Positions 1 to 9,594 of a stretch of DNA of 64,000 nt are shown piece after piece. The notes under the pieces are model-generated. The model did no database searches. It was not told the DNA's origin and saw only the letters and a list, made by a program, of their open reading frames with translations. Source of the DNA: Corynebacterium kroppenstedtii (GTDB lineage Bacteria; Actinomycetota; Actinomycetes; Mycobacteriales; Mycobacteriaceae); the NCBI RefSeq assembly GCF_016894245.1, contig NZ_CP069792.1:2170001-2234000 (forward strand). Direction: 5' to 3'. Position 1 is the first letter of the stretch. Every line of letters begins with the position of its first letter. Made by a program: the position numbers and the translations under genes.

Positions 1-834
1 AGCAGCTTCACACGCAAAGAGATTCCCCGTACGTCCAAAGCCTGTGGCGATTTCGTCGGCAATGAGGAGGATGGAGTGGTCATCGCATACACGGCGAAGG
101 CCAGCGACCAATCGCGGGTCGTGGAATCGCATGCCTCCTGCCCCCTGCACGACAGGCTCAATAATCACTCCAGCAATGGTGTCATCGATATATGTCTCAA
201 ATTCCCGTAAGTAAGACTCAATCTGGTCTTCACTAAGACGCGCATCACGGTAACTGTTGTCACCGGCAGAATGGCCCACGTCGCATCGTGGATCAGCCGG
301 AGGTTCGGGGGCAAAGACTTGTTCTACCAAAGTGCCTCGCCACAAAGAGTGCATGCCGCCCTCAGGATCACACACACTCATCGGCCCTTGGGTATCACCA
401 TGATATCCGCGACGCCACGTCACGAGCCGGTTACGCTCTGGATGGCCTTGTCCCATCTGGTATTGGAGGGCCATCTTGATGGCTACCTCAACAGATACTG
501 ATCCCGAATCAGAATAAAAGACCAGGTCCAGCCCCTCAGGCGTTGTATCTACCAGCCACCTGGCTAAATCCACCGCTGGTTTATGTGTAAGGCCACCGAA
601 CATCACATGTGGCATGTGATCGATCTGCTTATGTGCGGCCTCAACCAGGTGTGGATGGCGATGCCCGTGTGCTACAGCCCACCAGGAACTCATCCCGTCA
701 ATGATGTTTCGACCATTCTCGAGATGCAGCGTAACGCCTTCCGCAGATGTCACGGGTATGGAAGGTACCGCTGCTGGCATCGGGCCATATGGATGCCAAA
801 TGTGCTTTTGGTCAAAACGTACAAGATCCTCCAT
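1..834 (-). CDS. bioA: Adenosylmethionine-8-amino-7-oxononanoate aminotransferase, C-terminus cut by window edge
   Basis: This PLP enzyme transfers the amino group of S-adenosylmethionine to KAPA, giving DAPA in biotin synthesis. Translation from the ATG at 834 gives MEDLVRFDQKHIWHPYGPM, then GMSSWWAVAHGHRHP, YSDSGSVSVEVAIKMALQY and, near the window edge, DEIATGFGRTGNLF, the BioA signatures in the right order. About 278 of the usual 420-430 residues are present, so the PLP lysine lies just outside. No Shine-Dalgarno precedes the ATG, while a TAGGGT -10-like hexamer ends 7 nt before it, so the mRNA is probably leaderless. A 17-bp palindrome resembling a BioQ operator sits directly upstream. 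In mycobacterial order scpB is followed by rluB, so bioA here marks a different junction. Confidence 0.95.
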   Translation of the reverse strand, partial: MEDLVRFDQKHIWHPYGPMPAAVPSIPVTSAEGVTLHLENGRNIIDGMSSWWAVAHGHRHPHLVEAAHKQIDHMPHVMFGGLTHKPAVDLARWLVDTTPEGLDLVFYSDSGSVSVEVAIKMALQYQMGQGHPERNRLVTWRRGYHGDTQGPMSVCDPEGGMHSLWRGTLVEQVFAPEPPADPRCDVGHSAGDNSYRDARLSEDQIESYLREFETYIDDTIAGVIIEPVVQGAGGMRFHDPRLVAGLRRVCDDHSILLIADEIATGFGRTGNLFACEAA

Positions 835-846
835 AGTTGTCACCCT

Positions 847-863
847 ACTGAACAGTGTTCAGT
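847..863 (-). promoter_or_regulatory. Candidate BioQ (TetR-type) operator of bioA
   Basis: ACTGAACAGTGTTCAGT is a perfect inverted repeat with 8-bp arms around one central base. Its core TGAAC-N3-GTTCA closely matches the corynebacterial BioQ motif as I recall it (TGAAC-N3-GTTAC). It begins 12 bp upstream of the bioA ATG, overlaps the scpB stop codon and abuts the bioA -10-like TAGGGT, a position where a bound repressor would block transcription. The assignment to BioQ is inference; the palindrome is seen directly. Confidence 0.7.
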
Positions 864-1443
864 AATCTGCAATAGCCTCATCAATCGCTTCCACATCAGG
901 TAACAGAGGCGCCAAATCTGGCAGTTCAGAGATATCCGAGAGGCCCATCGTCTCTAAAAACAACTCAGTGGTGGCATACAAATGAGCTCCCGACGTCTGC
1001 TCCTCACCCACTTCTTTCACCAAACCACGCAGCGCTAAGGTTCGCATGACACCATCACAGTTCACCCCGCGGACAGCGGCGACTTGGGAGCGAGTTACCG
1101 GCTGGCGATAGGCCACCACCGCGAGCGTTTCCAGCGCCGCTCGTGACAACTTTGTTTGCGCGCCGTCTAACAAAAATGCCTCAACGGCCGGCGCGTGCTC
1201 AGCTCTGGTGTAGAGCCGCCACCCATCATCGACGTGACGCAGCTCGATGCCACTGCCTCTTTGATCGAGTTCGTCTCTCCACTCGTCGATAACCGCGCGC
1301 GTCTCTTGCTCCGACGCCCCCACCGCGCGGGAAATATCAGAGATAGAGGCAGGATCGTCCAACACCAACATCACCGACTCCACTGCAGCCCGAAGTGCAG
1401 AGATCTTCGGTAAATCATTCGGGTTCGTGGTGTTATCTTTCAC
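859..1443 (-). CDS. scpB: Segregation and condensation protein B
   Basis: ScpB is the winged-helix partner of the kleisin ScpA and SMC in the condensin complex that compacts and separates chromosomes. The 194-residue product has the two expected winged-helix regions (about residues 15-85 and 95-165), including ALETLAVVAYRQPVTRSQV and RGLVKEVGE, which are typical of the family. The length is normal. The start is a GTG at 1443 with only a weak ribosome site; it lies 67 bp behind scpA in the same direction, so a parA-scpA-scpB operon is likely. The stop codon is inside the palindrome that precedes bioA. Confidence 0.95.
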   Translation of the reverse strand: MKDNTTNPNDLPKISALRAAVESVMLVLDDPASISDISRAVGASEQETRAVIDEWRDELDQRGSGIELRHVDDGWRLYTRAEHAPAVEAFLLDGAQTKLSRAALETLAVVAYRQPVTRSQVAAVRGVNCDGVMRTLALRGLVKEVGEEQTSGAHLYATTELFLETMGLSDISELPDLAPLLPDVEAIDEAIADY

Positions 1444-1510
1444 TTCACCGATCCTCGTGTCTGCCGATCCTCGTATGTGAGGTACTGACCCCTAGTCTGG
1501 CGACCGGGAC

Positions 1511-2347
1511 TTACTCCCAGTTCGCGGCCGCAACGACAGCTGGATCAACCTCAAGACCCGTCCACGCTACTAACATCTCGCCTAAAGGCTCATCTTGGTC
1601 GATGTCAGTGGCATGAGCCTTAAATAACTCTAACAATGCTAAGAACCTGCCGACGATTTGCATTGATACCGTGCAGTCGGAGGTCAGTTGCTCGAATGAG
1701 CACCACGAATAGGCACCGGCGGAATGGAGCATGGAAAGAATCCGTCCCGCTTGTTCCGGGACGGATACCGCCACGGAGTGGATGTGTGACGTATTCACTG
1801 TGTCAGGTGGACGGGGGCGGAATACAGCTGCTGCCATATCGGCAAATGACTGGGGGGTGTGGTCAATACGGACCGGCGGCAACAGCGATGCGAACTTTTC
1901 TTCCATGCCAACCGCCCGCGGGTAACGTCGGGCGGCATGCGTGTGACGTACACGTAGCTCGTCCGCAATTTCCTTATAAGCCCGATATTGAAGCAATCGA
2001 GCGAAGAGCAGATCTTGGGTTTCTAAAAGTGCAAGATCTTCTTCGCTGTCAACCTCACCTCGGGGCAACAGGCGTGCTGTTTTCAAATCCAATAAAGTCG
2101 CTGCAATAACAAGGAACTCCGTAATTTCATCGAGGTCCTCGGTCTTGCTCAAACTCCGGGTATAACTGACAAATTCATCTGTGACCTGGGCGAGAGCAAC
2201 CTCGGTTACATCCATTTTGTGACTATGAATGAGCTGGAGGAGGAGATCAAACGGACCGGTAAAATTCGCGAGGGCCACGCGGAACCCTGTGATTTCCTCT
2301 TGGACACCCTCACCATTTTTTGTCATCGCAGCATTCGCGTCGGTCAC
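1511..2347 (-). CDS. scpA: Segregation and condensation protein A
   Basis: ScpA is the kleisin that bridges the SMC heads and binds ScpB. The protein has 278 residues. The N-terminal SMC-binding helix region is clear around residues 22-65 (FTGPFDLLLQLIHSHKMDV), and a winged-helix region closes the C-terminus (about 200-275). Its ATG overlaps the stop of the upstream ParA gene as ATGA, which indicates translational coupling. ParA-ScpA-ScpB in this order is a conserved actinobacterial block (Rv1708-Rv1710 in M. tuberculosis). Confidence 0.95.
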   Translation of the reverse strand: MTDANAAMTKNGEGVQEEITGFRVALANFTGPFDLLLQLIHSHKMDVTEVALAQVTDEFVSYTRSLSKTEDLDEITEFLVIAATLLDLKTARLLPRGEVDSEEDLALLETQDLLFARLLQYRAYKEIADELRVRHTHAARRYPRAVGMEEKFASLLPPVRIDHTPQSFADMAAAVFRPRPPDTVNTSHIHSVAVSVPEQAGRILSMLHSAGAYSWCSFEQLTSDCTVSMQIVGRFLALLELFKAHATDIDQDEPLGEMLVAWTGLEVDPAVVAAANWE

Positions 2348-3249
2348 TTACTAAGACGCTCCACCATTTCACTGGCAACTCCCCTATATTGCTCCGCAGC
2401 TTCCGACGTCGGCGCCCAGGTTGTGATAGGTTCTCCTGCTACTGACGTCTCGGGGAATCGGACGGTCCGCGTGATAACGGAATCGAAAACTTGGTCTCCG
2501 AATACTTCGATCACGCGCTCCATCACTTCTCGCGCGTGAAGGGTTCGTCGATCAAACATCGTGACCAGTATCCCGATGATTTCCAGGTTAAAGTTAAGTC
2601 GATCGCGCACCTTATCAACGGTATCGGTCAAGAGAGCAAGACCGCGCAAGGAAAAATATTCACACTCCATCGGGATGATGACTCCCTGCGAGCATGCCAA
2701 TGCATTGACCGTGAGCAGGCCGAGTGATGGCTGGCAGTCGATAATGATGTAATCGTATTCGCCCATCACCGGCCGAAGAGCCCGGCCCAGGCACTGCTCA
2801 CGTCCCACTTCATTAACTAACTGAATTTCCGCTGCGGATAAGTCGATATTGGCAGGAACTAAATCCAAGCCCGAGACAGCGGTTCGATGGATGGTCTCGA
2901 GTATCGACGTCGACGGGTCCACCAACAGGTTAAATACCGTGAGGTCGAGTTCATCATGTGGAATACCCAGGCCAGCTGACAGTGCCCCCTGGGGGTCGAG
3001 GTCAACGAGGAGGACCCGTCGCCCATATTCAGCTAAAGCAGCACCTAAGTTGATAGTTGACGTCGTCTTACCGACCCCGCCCTTCTGGTTACACATCGAG
3101 ACGATAGTGGCTGGGCCATGACGATCGAGCTGAGGCGGCTCCGGAATCTGTCGGCGGGGGCGACCAGTCAGCCCCAGCTCGGGCGTCGGGTCGTCAAAAA
3201 GACCATCACCCTTATCCGACTCGTGTGGAGACGATGCAACCACAGTCAA
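2344..3249 (-). CDS. ParA/Soj-family ATPase
   Basis: A deviant-Walker P-loop ATPase of the ParA/MinD group, expected to bind DNA as an ATP dimer in positioning or segregation. The 301-residue protein has KGGVGKTTSTINLGAAL at residues 56-72, Walker A-prime VLLVDLDPQGALS near 80-92 and IIIDCQPSLGLLTVNAL in the middle. The first 45 residues are a variable acidic/proline-rich leader. The start could be the TTG at 3249 (GGAGG five bases upstream) or the GTG two codons on (AAGGA). No parB is nearby, so this is the scpAB-linked ParA rather than the origin-region parAB pair. Its partner is unknown. Confidence 0.9.
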   Translation of the reverse strand: MTVVASSPHESDKGDGLFDDPTPELGLTGRPRRQIPEPPQLDRHGPATIVSMCNQKGGVGKTTSTINLGAALAEYGRRVLLVDLDPQGALSAGLGIPHDELDLTVFNLLVDPSTSILETIHRTAVSGLDLVPANIDLSAAEIQLVNEVGREQCLGRALRPVMGEYDYIIIDCQPSLGLLTVNALACSQGVIIPMECEYFSLRGLALLTDTVDKVRDRLNFNLEIIGILVTMFDRRTLHAREVMERVIEVFGDQVFDSVITRTVRFPETSVAGEPITTWAPTSEAAEQYRGVASEMVERLSK

Positions 3250-3403
3250 TCCTTCCTCCGGAACTTGTCGTCAGTACACGCACGCCAACCGTTTCTCAGT
3301 CAATCAGGATGCATACGGTCACAATGCGTACCGTGCAGCAACGATGAAAACCATCGATGTAATTCGAGTATCACTCTACAATACGAAGGGGCTATAGCGC
3401 AGA

Positions 3404-3425
3404 TGTCAAGTATTGGAGCTTGACA
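3404..3425. promoter_or_regulatory. Inverted repeat with opposed TTGACA hexamers between parA and xerD
   Basis: TGTCAAG and CTTGACA form a perfect 7-bp inverted repeat separated by 8 bases, so a consensus -35 hexamer TTGACA is present on each strand. On the minus strand it lies about 155 bp upstream of the ParA gene and is followed 17 bases later by TCGTAT, a possible -10. A third related half-site, TTCAAG, lies a few bases to the right. It may be the parA promoter with an operator; no known regulator is recognised. Confidence 0.35.
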
Positions 3426-3529
3426 TAGTTCAAGTTCGTATTGAGAACTTAATGTGCCACTGCGCCGAAAAACGAGTCGACGACGACGAACACACTTAGA
3501 GTCAAGGTCGAGACTATTTTTCTGCCCAC

Positions 3530-4519
3530 TTACGCACGAGGATGGGACGTAGCATAAACTTCCCGGAGATTATCAATAGACACTGCAGTGTAGATTTGTG
3601 TCGTCGTCACGCTTGCATGCCCCAAAAGCTCCTGAACCGCCCGAATATCAGCTCCACCTTGAAGAAGATGAGTTGCATATGAATGGCGCAACGTGTGAGG
3701 CCCCACCGAATCGCCGAGCCCACAGCGTTCCGCTGCCGCGTGGAGGAACTTCCATACCGATTGCCGGCCCAAACGGTTACCCCGAGCATTCAGGAACAAC
3801 GCTTTATCGCTCCGCTTGACCATCGAGGGGCGACCACGGACTAGCCACGCATCAATAGCGTAAAGCGCCGGCGCACCGATCGGAACGAGTCGTTCCTTCC
3901 TCCCCTTTCCCACGACACGCACAAACGCGTGATTTCGATCAATCGAATCGATGTCGAGATTAAGGGCCTCGCTAATTCGCATGCCCGTGCCATACAGAAG
4001 TTCAATAACGGCACGGTCGCGAAGAGCAATCGGGCTACTCGACTCATTCACCGGGCACGACTCAATGAGCCGATTGACCTGTTCCACAGTCAAAGCATGA
4101 GGTAACGATTGACCGGAACGTGGAACAGTCACTCCTGCAGTGACGTCCCGAGCTAGTTGCCCTTCCTCGTGGGAAAACCGATGCAGAGAACGAACGGCGA
4201 CGGTTGCACGCGCAGCAGACGATGCTGCCAGAGGCGACCACCCTAACGTCGAGTCTCCCCGTCGTAAATCCGCAATAAATTGCTCAATATCGGGCTCATC
4301 GACGCTATCGATGCTGAGGTTATGCTGATTCAACCACGCGACATATTTATTCAAATCACGTTGGTAATTCGACAACGTATTCGGACTAGCGTTCTTTTCC
4401 ACCGCCAGGTGATCAATATAAGCAGCCACCATCTGAGACACGTCCGCTCCCGGATGCTGCCCCTCGTGGGGCTCATCTGCAGAAGAGGAAAGTGCCCCTG
4501 GAGTCGACATAGAAGACAT
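3530..4519 (-). CDS. xerD: Site-specific tyrosine recombinase XerD
   Basis: XerD resolves chromosome dimers at dif together with XerC. The C-terminal catalytic domain shows all active residues: Arg in GTGMRISEALNL, Lys in GKGRKERLVPIG, the HxxR box HTLRHSYATHLLQGG, His in LLGHASVTTTQIY and the nucleophile Tyr in the same segment. The N-terminal SAM-like core-binding domain starts around MVAAYIDHLAVEKNAS. I used the ATG at 4519; a TTG at 4552 and an ATG at 4510 are also possible, and GAGG fits the last best. With the 4519 start the protein has 329 residues, some 25 more than typical because of a Ser/Glu-rich leader. The gene follows the NUDIX gene closely. Confidence 0.93.
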   Translation of the reverse strand: MSSMSTPGALSSSADEPHEGQHPGADVSQMVAAYIDHLAVEKNASPNTLSNYQRDLNKYVAWLNQHNLSIDSVDEPDIEQFIADLRRGDSTLGWSPLAASSAARATVAVRSLHRFSHEEGQLARDVTAGVTVPRSGQSLPHALTVEQVNRLIESCPVNESSSPIALRDRAVIELLYGTGMRISEALNLDIDSIDRNHAFVRVVGKGRKERLVPIGAPALYAIDAWLVRGRPSMVKRSDKALFLNARGNRLGRQSVWKFLHAAAERCGLGDSVGPHTLRHSYATHLLQGGADIRAVQELLGHASVTTTQIYTAVSIDNLREVYATSHPRA

Positions 4520-4571
4520 AACCTCACACTTCGTTGTGCGCAGAGAACTCAACTACATGCGTTAGACGCAC

Positions 4572-5231
4572 TCACGCGTGGTGGGTGTCTCCGGGTAGTT
4601 TATCTGTCACTGTCACCTTGAGATCCGCAGTCGATTTCCCTGCTTCACGCAACTGTGCTTCACGGCGCTCAGCTAGTCGATATGGACGCAGAGCATAGGG
4701 CTCGTCGACGCTACGTGGGCAAACATCGTTTCCTATGACCTGTGCAGCCATCAAGATTCCAGATGTAGCGATAGCATTACAAATCGTTCCATCCATGATC
4801 TGAGAGATAGCAATGTCCAGATCCACCCAAGTTGACGTCAAGTCGGCCTCTTCATCATCCGATTCTGGGCGATCAACGTTACTAAGATTCCGCGCAAGAT
4901 ATATGCGGACGGCCTCTTCACAAAATCCGGGCGACGACACAATATCCGACAACAGGTCCCACCGCTCGGCGGCGAGGCCAACCTCCTCCTGAAGCTCACG
5001 GGACGCAGCCTGAAGAGGATCCTCACCAGCAGCGTCCAAGAGCCCAGCAGGCAATTCCCACAGGCGTCGTCCCACGCTGTGCCGATATTGGTGGATCAGC
5101 TTCACGCGTTTTCCGTCGAAAGCTACCACGGCGACGGCACCAAGGTGCTCCACGATTTCACGTCGTGCGTATGTTCCGCCCGGCATAGAGACAGTATCCT
5201 GCCGCACCGCAATAATCGGCTTGTCGAGCAA
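4572..5231 (-). CDS. NUDIX hydrolase, ADP-ribose pyrophosphatase type; start codon problematic
   Basis: It probably hydrolyses ADP-ribose to AMP and ribose 5-phosphate. The Nudix box is ELPAGLLDAAGEDPLQ followed by ASRELQEEVGL, with one extra residue in the first loop as in Rv1700-type enzymes. The coordinates use the first recognisable start, a TTG at 5231 without a good ribosome site. Yet the same frame stays open back to a stop at 5355-5357 and encodes GSYDFTVEDSTYLLDKPI, which resembles the conserved N-terminal strand of the family. A perfect AGGAGG lies at 5350-5355. No ATG, GTG or TTG exists between the two points, so the real start is a rare codon or the region carries an indel. It lies between pyrG and xerD as in M. 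tuberculosis. Confidence 0.85.
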   Translation of the reverse strand: MLDKPIIAVRQDTVSMPGGTYARREIVEHLGAVAVVAFDGKRVKLIHQYRHSVGRRLWELPAGLLDAAGEDPLQAASRELQEEVGLAAERWDLLSDIVSSPGFCEEAVRIYLARNLSNVDRPESDDEEADLTSTWVDLDIAISQIMDGTICNAIATSGILMAAQVIGNDVCPRSVDEPYALRPYRLAERREAQLREAGKSTADLKVTVTDKLPGDTHHA

Positions 5232-5367
5232 ATACGTAGAGTCTTCTACCGTGAAGTCATACGACCCCGGACGGTTCTGAGCCGACGGGTTCGCGCTCTC
5301 GTCTAATGAGCCAGTATCAGATGTTTTGTCTAGCGGATTCGTGGCTTGTCCTCCTCATTTACCGTAA

Positions 5368-7065
<1,698 letters not shown>

Positions 7066-7252
7066 TCAATGCTGGACAACCGCAACCGGTTTTGATGCTT
7101 AACGGTTAACGGAAAATCCATCGGTTAAAGTGGCAATTATCGGTAGATATCCACAATCCCTCGGGACTTCAGCCTAACACGAAACTTTCACCGTCGTCAT
7201 TTTGCGGTGCACAACCAACCGCAGCAGCGAAGACCTTGGCAACCGAGGGGCC

Positions 7253-8218
7253 TTACTGTGCAACGGCTGCCTTTGAACCATCCATAATCCCATAGGAACC
7301 GGTTTTTCCTGCGATGACGTCAGCGGAAGCGCGAATTGCGCTGACCTGCCCCGTAACATGATTAATGTCATCGACGGTGGCGATCTTAGCTTGTGACCCC
7401 TCTTGCTCATCGTGCGTTGATGAATCGCGGAGCCGAGCAATAACTCCATCATCCTCGGCTGCGCCGGGGCGAGACGCGGCAACAACACCGGATCCATTGT
7501 GGCCCAGCCCTTCGGTGAAATCACGAAGGAAGCCTGCTACATAATCATGGTTTCCCTTCTTACCGTCGGAACCTCCGGTGATGAGGATAGCCACATCAGC
7601 CGGTTCATCGAGGCCGTCAGCAGTAAGGAAATCTCCCTGAGTCAGCGCATCCCTGACTATTTTTCTTTCCGGTCCTGTAGATTGCTCTTCAGCGTTATCC
7701 CCGCCTTCACTCTTCTTCAAGAAGGCACCGCCCATCAGTTGGCCGATATGCCAGCCAGGCGACGAATTTCTCTCGGACAGTTGGACACCTGCCGGTAGCG
7801 TCGTCGCAGCTATGGATTTCAGGTCATCACCGCCGTCGCGAGAAACAAATTTGTCTTTCAGACCAATAGTGCCAGCTACATGAGCGCCTGCGGGTTCGAT
7901 GAGGCCGTTGACAGCCTTCACATCATCTTTATTGACATCAGGCGTGGTTATTATCAGCACAGCTTTATCCTGCAACCGCCCCCTGACCGCATCTGGTGCA
8001 AGGGTTACCCCGAGCTGATCAGCAGCCTGAACACTCTTATTGGCCTGATTACGTTCCGCAGTGACTGAGTCGACCTTGCGCTCGGTATCAACATTGTGCC
8101 GGGTGATATGGCTACTCGCACCCGAGTGTGGGCCTAAAACATACACGCCGAAGACGGTTCCCAGGGCAATTCCGCACGCCGCACCGGCAACTGCAATGCC
8201 TGATCGATTGTGAGACAA
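7253..8218 (-). CDS. steB: SteB / MctB-like envelope protein
   Basis: A Rv1698-family protein. Members have been described as a mycobacterial outer-membrane copper channel (MctB) and, in C. glutamicum, as SteB, a partner of SteA in daughter-cell separation. The 321-residue protein has a single N-terminal membrane segment (IAVAGAACGIALGTVFGVYV, residues 8-27) followed by a coiled-coil-prone stretch (about 45-65) and a soluble domain. This fits a bitopic envelope protein better than a beta-barrel pore. The start is TTG at 8218, backed by TAGGAG six bases upstream. It lies 28 bp behind steA, so the two are co-transcribed. Function is assigned from family knowledge only. Confidence 0.85.
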   Translation of the reverse strand: MSHNRSGIAVAGAACGIALGTVFGVYVLGPHSGASSHITRHNVDTERKVDSVTAERNQANKSVQAADQLGVTLAPDAVRGRLQDKAVLIITTPDVNKDDVKAVNGLIEPAGAHVAGTIGLKDKFVSRDGGDDLKSIAATTLPAGVQLSERNSSPGWHIGQLMGGAFLKKSEGGDNAEEQSTGPERKIVRDALTQGDFLTADGLDEPADVAILITGGSDGKKGNHDYVAGFLRDFTEGLGHNGSGVVAASRPGAAEDDGVIARLRDSSTHDEQEGSQAKIATVDDINHVTGQVSAIRASADVIAGKTGSYGIMDGSKAAVAQ

Positions 8219-8246
8219 ACTGTGCTCCTATGGCTGTAAAACTGCC

Positions 8247-9443
8247 TTACTTGAACAGATTCTGAACACTAATTGCGAAACTGTTCCACGTGTCTATCAG
8301 GTTGTTGATAAATGAATCATCACCTGACAGCCCCGAAATAAGAATAATGGTGACGAGGGCGATGATAATGGCAATAACTGCCCACAACCATCCCAAGCCC
8401 GACGACCGTACCAGATAAAGTTCATTCACGGCCGAGGCATCGACCAACCGGGTACCGACTCGCGCACGGGTCAGCAAAGCTGACGGAGCAGCATCCCGCT
8501 GATTCTCATCAAACAACGTCTCAATATCAAAGGGTGAACCACAATTAACGACGAGTGACGCGCCATGATAGCTGGCGATTAACAACGCCAGATCCGTGGC
8601 CGAGTCAGTGGCCGCTGGGAAGGTCATCGCGCCGATTCCCAAGTCTTGGATTCGCTCCAACCCTGCAGCGTGACCATCAGGGTCAGCTGGCAAAATCACC
8701 GTCGCCCCAGAGCGTAACGCGCGATCATTGATGAGCTCAGGATCGCCGACGATGATCGACGGCTTATATCCCTTTTCCACCAAAATGTCAGCTGCGTTTT
8801 CCACACCGATAAGTAGCGGATCATATTCACGAATAAACGAACGCAAGTCTTTCAGTTGCGACTCAACGTCGGCAGACGGGCTGACAACGACGACCTTCCG
8901 ATCTTGGATGGGGACATCGACATCTGGGATGCCCAAACCGTCAATGAAGAGCGGCGATTCGGAACGCACAAATTCCGTCACGTTGCCGGATAACGCTTCC
9001 ATGTGATCCGCGAGCTGTTCACGGGAATCCTCAAAGACCGCTATGGCCCGGTCGAGGGTGATTTCTTTACCGCGAGCGACTTCGTCATCTCCTCGATAGA
9101 AGGTGCCTTCGTCGAGGCGATATGTCTTCCCAGATTGAAGAGACTTCCGCCCATCGGCGCCGATGCCGTCGATAAAAACGACGCCTGCGTCGATAAGCAT
9201 CTGGGGGCCGAAGCGAGGGATACTACCCTGCTCTGTCTCTACCTCTGTCGCGACTGCGGAAACATGCATGTCAATTAGGCGCTGGGCCAGACCTCGAGGG
9301 ATTTCAGGCCCATCAATGATGGCGATATCGCCTTCAGCAAGCTTGCGCAGTTCTTTCGAGGAGTGAGCGATATCTCGAACCGTGGCGTTAAGCCCCGGAA
9401 GATCCGACTGCGACCGAGAGAACAGTTTCATGGTAGCCATCAT
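8247..9443 (-). CDS. steA: SteA, thiamin-pyrophosphokinase-like membrane protein
   Basis: A Rv1697-family protein of 398 residues. The central region has a thiamin-pyrophosphokinase-like fold (IIVGDPELINDRALRSG, DPDGHAAGLERIQDLG), but the family is not known to make TPP. A C-terminal membrane helix (LWAVIAIIIALVTIILISGL, about residues 350-369) precedes a short tail. In C. glutamicum SteA and SteB form a complex linked to RipA-dependent cell separation and surfactant/antibiotic tolerance, as I recall. The start may be at 9443 or at the ATG at 9431 (MKLFSRSQ). It is followed closely by steB, and recN lies upstream. Confidence 0.88.
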   Translation of the reverse strand: MMATMKLFSRSQSDLPGLNATVRDIAHSSKELRKLAEGDIAIIDGPEIPRGLAQRLIDMHVSAVATEVETEQGSIPRFGPQMLIDAGVVFIDGIGADGRKSLQSGKTYRLDEGTFYRGDDEVARGKEITLDRAIAVFEDSREQLADHMEALSGNVTEFVRSESPLFIDGLGIPDVDVPIQDRKVVVVSPSADVESQLKDLRSFIREYDPLLIGVENAADILVEKGYKPSIIVGDPELINDRALRSGATVILPADPDGHAAGLERIQDLGIGAMTFPAATDSATDLALLIASYHGASLVVNCGSPFDIETLFDENQRDAAPSALLTRARVGTRLVDASAVNELYLVRSSGLGWLWAVIAIIIALVTIILISGLSGDDSFINNLIDTWNSFAISVQNLFK

Positions 9444-9594
9444 TCCTGATTACCTATCATTATGCACAGAGGCGCGCCGACTGAAGGATCAAGACTGCCA
9501 GATATCTGCTGGTAAGAGGATTACACAATCTTCGTGCTGATTATTTATCAGAAGCATTAAGGAATCGCGTCGACGATAACGAATCCGACGCTTT

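Noticed and set aside
2344..4519. ParA plus tyrosine recombinase as a plasmid or integrative element
   Set aside because: Both belong to the conserved chromosomal scpAB-xerD-pyrG neighbourhood; no attachment repeats or relaxase are present.
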